DNA of 5,506 nt from Candidatus Fermentithermobacillaceae bacterium UBA3907 (GTDB lineage: Bacteria > Bacillota > Sulfobacillia > Fermentithermobacillales > Fermentithermobacillaceae). A program made the position numbers and the translations under genes. The notes beneath the pieces are model-generated. The model made no database searches, had not been told where the DNA came from, and was given only the letters and a program-made list of their open reading frames with translations. Each line of letters opens with the position of its first letter. Position 1 is the stretch's first letter. The stretch lies in NCBI GenBank assembly GCA_002391545.1, contig DGFF01000098.1, forward strand, positions 1 through 5,506, read 5' to 3'. This document shows positions 1 through 5,506 of this stretch, one piece after another.

Positions 1-19
1 AGATGTGTATAAGAGACAG
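1..19 (+). other. Residual Tn5 mosaic-end (Nextera) adapter, non-genomic
   Basis: Bases 1-19 read AGATGTGTATAAGAGACAG, identical over all 19 positions to the hyperactive Tn5 mosaic end used in tagmentation library kits. It lies exactly at the contig start, where an untrimmed adapter would be expected. It happens to contain an ATG at 5-7 in frame with the transposase downstream, so an automatic gene caller would produce a false N-terminus (MYKRQ). Those five residues are adapter translation, not protein. A natural Tn5 end is very unlikely because no IS50 sequence follows. Confidence 0.96.
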
Positions 20-1150
20 GTAACTAGCGGCAATCAGAGCGACAATGTTTGGAACAGAAAAATTATCGATGAGTTTCATGTGAGCTTTCTTGAAACTTGG
101 GACGTTTCTTACGTCGCTGACTCTGCGTTAATCACTGAAGAGAATGTCAGGCTAATGGATGCTAAGAAAGTCCGCTTTATTTCACGCCTTCCTGGTCGTT
201 TTAACTTAGAACAGGAACTGATCGAACGAGCCTGGAAGGAAGGAAAGTGGCGCTCTTGTGGCCCAATGGTCAAAGGGAAAAAGGCAGCCACCTATTGGAC
301 ACAGCCTTTCCAGGTCGAATTCGTGGACAAAATCTACCGCTTCATTGTGGTACGCTCCTCCAGTTTGGATAAGACGAAAGAAAGGACTCTGCAGCGCCAG
401 CTGGATAGGGAAAAAGAAACGCTTGAGAAACTCATTAAGACCCTGTCTAAAGAGGAGTTCCAGTGCAAGCCGGATGCCGAAGCTAGGCTTAAGGCCATCC
501 TAAAGGATCATGACATGCTGCATGCCCTAAGCGGACAAGTCGTCGAGAACGTATCTGTAAAGCGAAAGCCTGGCAGACCCCGAAAGAATCACCCTGAACC
601 ACTCCTGGAGACGATTACCTATGGCATCGAATGGACCATCCATCCTCCTACAGAGCAAAAACTAGAGGACTGGCGTCAGCGTAAGACTGCCTTTGTCTTA
701 ATCACCTCTGTTTCGGAGGCTCTGTATGACGATTATGATGTGCTGAAGGAGTACAAGAAGCAAATCAACGTAGAGGTTCGTTTTCGTTTCCTAAAGGACC
801 CCATGTTTGTCAATGCCATCTATCTCAAGACACCAAGGCGGGTTGAGGCTTTAGGTTATGTGATTTTGCTTGCCGTGATGATTGCTTCCTTATTGGAGCT
901 ACGGATTAGAAATGCTTTAGACAGAGAGAAAAGCACGATTTCAGCCGGTAGTCGCAAGAACGTCCAGCGGCCAACCGCCCGGCTTCTTTTAAACATGTTA
1001 AACAGCATCTTAGTCGTCTACCTAAATTACAATGGTCATACCGAACGTCATTTTCCCCACGACATCAATCCAGAGGTTCTTCGCGTGCTAGAACTGGCAG
1101 GTTATGACCGGAGAATCTACACGGAGAATCCATACAAAAAACTCCTATGA
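20..1150 (+). CDS. IS1634-family transposase, 5'-truncated by contig edge
   Basis: This encodes the C-terminal 376 residues of a DDE transposase of the IS4 superfamily, which cuts and rejoins DNA at the ends of its own element. Counting from the adapter-derived ATG at 5, the second catalytic aspartate is D39 in the YVADSAL motif (119-121), just after the family-typical SGNQSD segment. The glutamate lies in the IS4 signature Y-(2)-x-(3)-E-(6)-K as Y250, E257, K264, with Q253 where most IS4 relatives have arginine; Gln here is, to my knowledge, common in IS1634 members. KRKPGRPRK at 186-194 is a basic, AT-hook-like patch in the insertion domain between the catalytic Asp and Glu. Family members are usually about 500-570 residues, so roughly 150-200 N-terminal residues, including the first catalytic Asp, are missing. 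The cause is the contig edge rather than decay: the remaining frame is intact to TGA. Confidence 0.87.
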   Translation, partial: VTSGNQSDNVWNRKIIDEFHVSFLETWDVSYVADSALITEENVRLMDAKKVRFISRLPGRFNLEQELIERAWKEGKWRSCGPMVKGKKAATYWTQPFQVEFVDKIYRFIVVRSSSLDKTKERTLQRQLDREKETLEKLIKTLSKEEFQCKPDAEARLKAILKDHDMLHALSGQVVENVSVKRKPGRPRKNHPEPLLETITYGIEWTIHPPTEQKLEDWRQRKTAFVLITSVSEALYDDYDVLKEYKKQINVEVRFRFLKDPMFVNAIYLKTPRRVEALGYVILLAVMIASLLELRIRNALDREKSTISAGSRKNVQRPTARLLLNMLNSILVVYLNYNGHTERHFPHDINPEVLRVLELAGYDRRIYTENPYKKLL

Positions 1151-1180
1151 TTTTTTATTTAGGGGTGCGAAATGTGAGGC
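20..1180 (+). mobile_element. Right-hand part of an IS1634-family insertion sequence
   Basis: The element is inferred from its transposase reading frame; its left end and the first part of the gene lie beyond the contig edge. The right boundary is not proven. It must fall between the transposase stop at 1150 and the protease start at 1224, because that next gene is unrelated. The stretch GTGCGAAATGTGAGG at 1165-1179 is a candidate for the terminal inverted repeat, but the matching left end is absent, so neither the repeat nor a target-site duplication can be confirmed. Contigs often break inside insertion sequences because they are multicopy, which fits the contig starting here. Confidence 0.6.
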
Positions 1181-1210
1181 AGATCACGAATCAGAATATA
1201 AAGCGGATGA

Positions 1211-1217
1211 AAGGTGA
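1211..1217 (+). promoter_or_regulatory. Ribosome binding site deciding the start of the dual protease
   Basis: AAGGTGA at 1211-1217 lies 6 bases before ATG 1224. The frame also has a GTG at 1218, but that directly abuts this site, leaving no spacer. ATG 1224 is therefore the better start, and it also gives a compact basic n-region (MRRR) for the signal peptide. Confidence 0.75.
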
Positions 1218-1223
1218 GTGCAT

Positions 1224-3947
1224 ATGCGACGAAGACTAGCAGCCATTTTTCTGTCATGCCTACTTCTCCTTCTAGTATTCCATACAAGTGTTTTTGCTGC
1301 ACAAATGCCCAAAGCCTACGATGATGTGCGTGGAAAAGACCTTTCTGGTCTCGACTTCAGAAACGAACTGGATTTGTTATACACCCTTACTTTTGATACA
1401 TATACGATCTGGCCTAGTTCCAATCGTCTGCCACGTGGATTTGATCCCCAAGCGTTGATGGAACAAGGTAAAATTCCAGGTCTAGGCATTGATGAACTCC
1501 ATGCCATGGGTTTTACGGGGGCTGGGGTTGCAGTGGCTTATGTGGATCAAACACTACTGTTGGATCATACCGCCTATGACAATGTGAGACTTTATGTAGA
1601 GGAGATAGAAGCGTCTCAACCTTCGATGCATGGTCCTGCTGTACTTGACCTCTTAGCAGGAAAAGAAGTGGGTATAGTTCCCGAAGCCCAGGTTTACTTC
1701 TTTTCGAACAGTGGGGCTGAGGGAAACAATCTCTATGAGGCCCAGGCTTTTGATCGCATTGTAGAGCTTAATAAAACTTTGCCAGAGCACAAAAAAATCC
1801 GCGTTGTTGGGATGTCCCACGTCGCCGATGATAGTGTGAACAAAGAATATGCTGAACTGCTCCGGCAGGCTCAAAAGAGAGCTAGGGAGAGCGGTATCAT
1901 TGTCATTGACGTGTCCTGCGGCATGACCACCGCAGGGGTGCGGGGCATGGAGGATCGGGACGATCACTTAAACTACCAGATCAGCCACTGGTTTCAAAAG
2001 GGCGGAGCTAGTGCTCGAGGTCGCCTCATTGTACCCGCTGATAATCGCACAACAGCGGTTGGGTATCTCTATGATCCAAACCACCGAGTCTATTGGGGAG
2101 AAGGAGGATTCAGCTGGGGCGTTCCTTATATCACGGGTGTTATCGCCATGGGGCTGCAGATTGATCCTGATCTAACAGAAGAAGAAGCCTTCCGCTACCT
2201 TAGAGAGAGTGCCCATAACCATCTTGGGGGATACTTTATTAATCCCAAGGGGTTTTTGGAACTTGTTGCCGAAAACTGCCAAAATCCTCGGGACCTCAAG
2301 GAAGATAGAAACTTTAGATTCTTCTTGTACCACAAGCATGGTGTTTCTCCGGAGGATCTCCGAGCTATCAAGGATTACTTGGATTGCTTTGATGATGGTG
2401 TTGAAAACATCTTAATCGATGTCTCACCATACTCAAGTGCTCTAGACATCTATGAGTACTTACGGGAAGAGGCTTCGAAGAAAAGGGGTTATCTGAAGGG
2501 CATTCAAATCTTTGGTTCCTCCGAACTAGTCCCTGCTTTCGATGTTGAATTCAAGATCCAGATGCAAAGTGGCATCGATGAAGGCGGATCCTTCAAGTCG
2601 GACTTTTTCTATTCGAATTTTGAAAATAAGAGTAGGGATCTGAAAGGATTTAGTATCTATAAAGCCTTCGCGGACGATTTGGAGATAGACTTTGTCGCCC
2701 AGTGGCCTGTAGCACGTTTACCCTTAAAGCAGGGAGAGTTTGCACCGTACTTCAAACGTCTCCAAGAGTATGTAGCACTCATTGAGGACAAGAAGTTTGG
2801 GGATTTTGTGAACTTCTCCAATCCCATCTTTCCCTCCGCAAATCACATCGATGACTTTGGTTACTTTATGAAAGAGCGTTTAGACAAGGAGTTTGGAATT
2901 TTAGAGGCCAAGGAGTATAAGCTTTATGGGAATCTCCAAGGCGCGTATCCAGTGAAAACAGACGTTTTAGGCGACTTTACAAGGGAAAACATCGCTTCGG
3001 AGAATCGCGGAGGGATCAAAGAATTCATTATCAACACCCACGGACAGTGGAATAACATAGATCAGTGCGTTTTTGAGAAGAAGAACAAAAATTCCGAGAA
3101 ACGCATATCCTTCCTTAACGTAGATACTATCAACCAGGTGCTTGCCGAAAACTACTATGACCTTAATCTCTGGACATGTCTGAATGGATACAATCTAAAT
3201 GGAGCAAACCTTGTCCATGAAGCCATGGCCAGAGGTTTGTGCATGAGTGCCATGGCCGCCTCGTCCATAATCTCAAACAATGGCGTTAACAACAAGGCTT
3301 CACTGCAGGGAATGAAGCAAAACAACTTCTATTACTTCTACCTCAACTACTTTTACCATCGAGCGCTCGGTCGCTCGCGAAGTGATGCCTTTCACTTGAG
3401 TAGGAGGGCCTATGCCAGTGAAATCTTAAAGAACACAACCATGCTCCTTGACGGGAACTATCAGTTCAATATGCATAATGTCCTTTCCTACCACTACTTC
3501 GGGGTCTTAGAGTATTGGGAGTCTCCAGGAAAAGAAAACTTTCACCCAAAAACCATCGGAGCCCAGGGCGGAGCTTCTTCAAGCGCTGTGCTAACCATGG
3601 GGCAAGATGGCGGAATAGCCTATTCAGTCCGTTACTCTGATAATGGATTTCGAATAAAGTCGTTTACGGCGGAGAAAAGCGGACAAAGACTAAAGCTCAT
3701 CATAGAGTACGAGAGTCCTAGACGGTGTGACTACAGTCTCTTCAATCCACCCGATGGAGATGTACTGATGATCAGGCGACTGGATGGGATCAAAAAGGGG
3801 CAACACAAGACTACACTTCAGCTCACCAAGGCACAGGTTCAAAAACTCTTATCGTTAGAAGAGATTACCATCCGCTTTGGTTTTGACGACCAAAGCACTT
3901 TTCTTTTCTTTGATCCCAGGCAGCTCCGCTCTCTTTGGGACGATTAA
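1224..3947 (+). CDS. Secreted dual protease: subtilisin-like S8 domain fused to a C25/gingipain-like domain
   Basis: A 907-residue exported protein. Residues 1-25 form a Sec signal peptide (MRRR, hydrophobic core, VFA before the predicted cut after A25). No I9-type inhibitor propeptide is evident in residues 26-87. Residues about 88-350 are a subtilase: D108 in AVAYVDQ, H136 in SMHGPAV followed by AGKEVGIVPEAQVYF, and S297 in GGFSWGVPYITG, which replaces the usual GTSMAxPxVxG. Residues about 395-770 resemble a clan CD cysteine peptidase of the gingipain (C25) type: GSSELVPAF (431-439), SDFFYSNF (459-466), WPVARLP (494-500, like the GRxP segment of C25), then IINTHGQ with H606 and LWTCLNG with C652, each after a hydrophobic strand, 46 residues apart. 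Residues about 790-907 look beta-rich. The subtilase call is strong; the C25-like call rests on motif order and needs a profile or structure check. Substrate is unknown; it acts outside the membrane, either free or at the surface. It has no sortase motif or lipobox. The gene is monocistronic, lying between an insertion sequence and a convergent gene. Confidence 0.85.
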   Translation: MRRRLAAIFLSCLLLLLVFHTSVFAAQMPKAYDDVRGKDLSGLDFRNELDLLYTLTFDTYTIWPSSNRLPRGFDPQALMEQGKIPGLGIDELHAMGFTGAGVAVAYVDQTLLLDHTAYDNVRLYVEEIEASQPSMHGPAVLDLLAGKEVGIVPEAQVYFFSNSGAEGNNLYEAQAFDRIVELNKTLPEHKKIRVVGMSHVADDSVNKEYAELLRQAQKRARESGIIVIDVSCGMTTAGVRGMEDRDDHLNYQISHWFQKGGASARGRLIVPADNRTTAVGYLYDPNHRVYWGEGGFSWGVPYITGVIAMGLQIDPDLTEEEAFRYLRESAHNHLGGYFINPKGFLELVAENCQNPRDLKEDRNFRFFLYHKHGVSPEDLRAIKDYLDCFDDGVENILIDVSPYSSALDIYEYLREEASKKRGYLKGIQIFGSSELVPAFDVEFKIQMQSGIDEGGSFKSDFFYSNFENKSRDLKGFSIYKAFADDLEIDFVAQWPVARLPLKQGEFAPYFKRLQEYVALIEDKKFGDFVNFSNPIFPSANHIDDFGYFMKERLDKEFGILEAKEYKLYGNLQGAYPVKTDVLGDFTRENIASENRGGIKEFIINTHGQWNNIDQCVFEKKNKNSEKRISFLNVDTINQVLAENYYDLNLWTCLNGYNLNGANLVHEAMARGLCMSAMAASSIISNNGVNNKASLQGMKQNNFYYFYLNYFYHRALGRSRSDAFHLSRRAYASEILKNTTMLLDGNYQFNMHNVLSYHYFGVLEYWESPGKENFHPKTIGAQGGASSSAVLTMGQDGGIAYSVRYSDNGFRIKSFTAEKSGQRLKLIIEYESPRRCDYSLFNPPDGDVLMIRRLDGIKKGQHKTTLQLTKAQVQKLLSLEEITIRFGFDDQSTFLFFDPRQLRSLWDD

Positions 3948-4167
3948 ACTGATCGTTCTGGTCATGTAGATGGTCTTCATTGTTCTAAGGGACTCCTGGT
4001 ACTCGAATTTTTGGCACACAGAGTACTAAAGTTGAAGCAGCCGTGAAGACAGAACAAGTCAATAGAGCGAGGAAGTGGGCCCTTAGGCTTCCACTTCCTC
4101 GGAAATTCGCAGAAGATGCTCTTAGGTTAGAGATGGTTCGCCTTAAAGTACCTGCAAATGATGTGTC
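3948..4167. other. Intergenic region between convergent genes
   Basis: These 220 bases lie between the stop of the protease and the stop of the VOC gene. No coding frame looks real; the open frames on the plus strand here run antisense into the VOC gene. It holds a weak 6-bp inverted repeat (GTACTC 3999-4004 with GAGTAC 4021-4026, 16-base loop) and the strong palindrome listed separately at 4068-4101. Confidence 0.7.
4068..4101. terminator. Strong stem-loop between convergent genes, possible bidirectional terminator
   Basis: CGAGGAAGTGG (4068-4078) is perfectly complementary to CCACTTCCTCG (4091-4101), giving an 11-bp stem. The 12-base loop can extend it with GCC (4079-4081) against GGC (4086-4088), leaving a four-base CTTA loop and a two-base bulge. 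It sits 120 bases after the protease stop and 66 bases beyond the VOC stop, so it could serve both. No run of T follows on either strand, so it is not a classical rho-independent terminator. It could instead be a protein-binding palindrome or a dispersed intergenic repeat. Confidence 0.45.
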
Positions 4168-5049
4168 TTATCCTCGTCGGGCCCGATCCATGGCGGCTAG
4201 ATCGATTTTCTTCATACCTAGGAAGGCTTGGATCATCCGGCTTCTTTCCTCTGGGGAGCTCTTTTGTAGTAGGTCATCAAAACCCTCGGGTACGACCTGC
4301 CACGACACTCCATACTTGTCCTTCAGCCAGCCACATTGCTCGGCCTCTGGAACTGCCGAGAGTTTGTGCCAAAAGTAATCAATCTCTTCCTGTGATGAGC
4401 AGTTTACGATAAAGGAAAAAGCTTCATTGAAGGAAAACTCCCCGCCTGTACCGTTATCCAGGGCTACAAAATCCATACCCGCCAGGCTGAACTGGGCAAA
4501 GTTAACCTTAGCTTGATCCACGTGGCCTTCTCCTGGACCATACTTACTAATAAACTTCAGCTCAGATTGGGGAAAGACTGAGACATAATACTCAATCGCC
4601 TCTTCCGCTAATCCGCAAACAGTATGGGAAAACAGGAAGCTTGGCAGGATTTGCTGGTCTATCGCCTCATCTTCGGCTACTATGAGCTGCCAAGTTAACC
4701 CATACCGATCCTGAATCCAACCATACCACTGGCTAAATGGATAACCATCTAGTGGCATCAAGGGCATGCCACCTACAGCAAGCACGTCCCACTTGGCATT
4801 TACTTCCTCTTTTGTCCTACACTGAACCATCAGGGAAATCGACGGATTGAACTGAAAGTACGGTCCGGCATTAATAGCGGCGAAGTCTTGACCAGCGAGC
4901 CTAAAGCTTACAGACTCCGAATCTTGACCTGGAGTTCCCTCCAAAACGACCCTGCCGGTGATTTCCGCATCGGAAAAGATACTGGTATACATCTGCGCAG
5001 CCTCGACAGCTTGAGTATCAAACCATAAGTGGGGAACGATTCTCGGCAT
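4168..5049 (-). CDS. Tandem VOC-superfamily protein, PhnB-like (3-dmu-9_3-mt type)
   Basis: A 293-residue cytoplasmic protein made of two related vicinal-oxygen-chelate modules. The first, residues 1-125, begins PRIVPHLWFDTQAVEAAQMY and ends DRYGLTWQLIV. The second, about 138-255, begins FLFSHTVCGLAEEAIEYY and ends DKYGVSWQVVPEG. Shared landmarks are the opening strand with H7 or H142, AGQDFAAIN versus AGMDFVALD, and the YGxxWQ strand. The family is often annotated as PhnB or as 3-demethylubiquinone methyltransferase, but no ubiquinone or phosphonate genes occur here and neither name should be taken as function. The glutamate that commonly binds metal in the last strand of glyoxalase-type modules is Gln in both halves (Q121, Q251), so metal chemistry is uncertain. 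A tail of about 35 residues (LLQKSSPEER onward) is charged. ATG 5049 is supported by GAGAGGAG six bases upstream. Confidence 0.88.
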   Translation of the reverse strand: MPRIVPHLWFDTQAVEAAQMYTSIFSDAEITGRVVLEGTPGQDSESVSFRLAGQDFAAINAGPYFQFNPSISLMVQCRTKEEVNAKWDVLAVGGMPLMPLDGYPFSQWYGWIQDRYGLTWQLIVAEDEAIDQQILPSFLFSHTVCGLAEEAIEYYVSVFPQSELKFISKYGPGEGHVDQAKVNFAQFSLAGMDFVALDNGTGGEFSFNEAFSFIVNCSSQEEIDYFWHKLSAVPEAEQCGWLKDKYGVSWQVVPEGFDDLLQKSSPEERSRMIQAFLGMKKIDLAAMDRARRG

Positions 5050-5055
5050 AGTCCT

Positions 5056-5063
5056 CTCCTCTC
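5056..5063 (-). promoter_or_regulatory. Ribosome binding site of the VOC gene
   Basis: On the minus strand GAGAGGAG (5063 down to 5056) lies six bases before ATG 5049, part of a longer purine tract. It fixes the VOC start and shows typical low-GC Gram-positive style. Confidence 0.75.
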
Positions 5064-5279
5064 ATGAACGCAATGACTCGGCAACAATATGCACTTTTTC
5101 TAGTAATGTTCTCCACCTTCCTACTAATATAAGCCGTGAAGTACACATTTCTGTTTCTTCGCTCGGCAGGGGATCCTTTAGTCTCCTCGAAAAAACCTAA
5201 TAGGGAGCAACACGTACACGCGAATTGGTTGTGTGTGAGAAACTACGGTGGGGTTATGCGCTATCTATCAATGAAGGTC
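5064..5279. promoter_or_regulatory. Divergent intergenic region, promoters expected but not resolved
   Basis: This gap separates the minus-strand VOC gene from the plus-strand GNAT gene and so should carry a promoter for each. I found no convincing paired -35 and -10 boxes. AT-rich hexamers such as TAATAT at 5125-5130 stand without a good partner. A short imperfect stem (AGGGGA 5168-5173 with TCTCCT 5182-5187) is too weak to call. No small gene with a ribosome binding site was seen. Confidence 0.4.
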
Positions 5280-5287
5280 AGGAGGAG
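5280..5287 (+). promoter_or_regulatory. Consensus ribosome binding site before a GTG start
   Basis: AGGAGGAG at 5280-5287 is a full-strength Shine-Dalgarno seven bases before GTG 5295. It decides the start over in-frame alternatives ATG 5256 and ATG 5271, which lack a comparable, well-spaced site. Confidence 0.85.
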
Positions 5288-5294
5288 TACAAAA

Positions 5295-5506
5295 GTGATC
5301 ACATATCGGCAAGTAGACGCCTCCAAACTTGGGGATTATGCGAAGATTCCTATGCGTGTCCAGATCAAGACTATCTTCACCTTAGAAAAACTCGATCGAG
5401 GCCTAGGTGGCATTCTCCTCAAAGAAACGCCCGTTGAACCTTACAGCAAAGACTTTGGAGTAGAGGAGAACGCAGCCGAATATGCTGCCCGGTTTCAGTG
5501 CATCAA
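5295..5506 (+). CDS. GNAT-family N-acetyltransferase, N-terminal fragment cut by contig end
   Basis: Seventy codons plus two bases are present before the window ends, with no stop. With GTG read as Met the protein begins MITYRQVDASKLGDYAKIP and continues through KLDRGLGGILLKETPVEPY and SKDFGVEENAAEYAARFQ. This opening matches, by recollection, a clostridial/bacillar group of GNAT acetyltransferases related to streptothricin acetyltransferases, in which a short leader is followed by a GLGG..L.E..VE.Y.KD segment. The acetyl-CoA binding motif (Q/RxxGxG/A) lies downstream and is not in the window, so the substrate cannot be judged and resistance should not be claimed. The frame stays open upstream to at least GTG 5136, but the consensus ribosome binding site at 5280-5287 favours GTG 5295. 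Confidence 0.72.
   Translation, partial: MITYRQVDASKLGDYAKIPMRVQIKTIFTLEKLDRGLGGILLKETPVEPYSKDFGVEENAAEYAARFQCI

Noticed and set aside
109..503. Short open frames inside the transposase on both strands (109-291 minus, 258-503 plus)
   Set aside because: They overlap a recognisable transposase in another frame and have no ribosome binding site or family resemblance.
1254..1262. Possible lipobox (FLSC) in the protease signal peptide
   Set aside because: The Cys is inside the hydrophobic core, not at its end, and the preceding residues do not fit a lipobox; VFA followed by Ala is a standard signal peptidase I site.
1653..1967. 104-codon minus-strand frame inside the protease gene, and similar frames at 1316-1507 and 2209-2415
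   Set aside because: They are shadows of the subtilase-coding frame, whose catalytic motifs fix the true reading frame.
3360..3377. Hairpin CGAGCG/CGCTCG
   Set aside because: It is a 6-bp stem within the coding sequence that follows from codons of the RALGRSR segment; no regulatory role is indicated.
3999..4026. GTACTC/GAGTAC inverted repeat as a terminator for the protease
   Set aside because: Six pairs around a 16-base loop with no T-run after it; too weak to call.
4043..4412. Plus-strand open frames at 4043-4378 and 4158-4412
   Set aside because: They run antisense into the VOC gene, lack a good ribosome binding site and show no recognisable protein.
4039..5141. Direct repeat AGCCGTGAAG at 4039-4048 and 5132-5141 flanking the VOC gene
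   Set aside because: Only 10 bases, with no inverted ends or recombinase nearby; likely chance.

Overview
The window looks like one end-to-end short-read contig of about 5.5 kb from a bacterium, most likely a member of the Bacillota (clostridial side). Three things point there: strong purine-rich Shine-Dalgarno sites (AGGAGGAG, GAGAGGAG, AAGGTGA), a moderate base composition, and a clostridial-style variant subtilase. The genus cannot be fixed from the sequence. The first 19 bases are not genomic: they match the Tn5 mosaic-end adapter used in Nextera/tagmentation libraries, so biological sequence starts at base 20.

Layout. Bases 20-1150 hold the 3' two thirds of an IS1634-family (IS4-superfamily) transposase, cut at its N-terminus by the contig edge. 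Only 73 bases separate its stop from the next start. Bases 1224-3947 encode a 907-residue secreted protein, the most interesting gene here. It has a Sec signal peptide, then an N-terminal subtilisin-like (S8) domain with D108/H136/S297, then a gingipain-like (clan CD, C25-like) cysteine-protease domain with a candidate H606/C652 dyad, and a beta-rich tail. A 220-base gap with a strong palindrome separates it from a convergent gene on the minus strand (4168-5049), a tandem VOC/PhnB-like protein. A 245-base divergent gap follows, then the first 70 codons of a GNAT-type acetyltransferase (5295 to the window end, plus strand), which starts at GTG behind a consensus ribosome binding site and runs off the contig.

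How the genes relate. There is no sign of an operon. The protease stands alone between an insertion sequence and a convergent neighbour; the VOC and GNAT genes diverge. The main discovery candidate is the two-protease polypeptide, which joins a serine and a cysteine protease of unrelated folds in one exported chain. The insertion sequence immediately upstream may have displaced or replaced its promoter. No tRNA, rRNA, CRISPR array or riboswitch was recognised.
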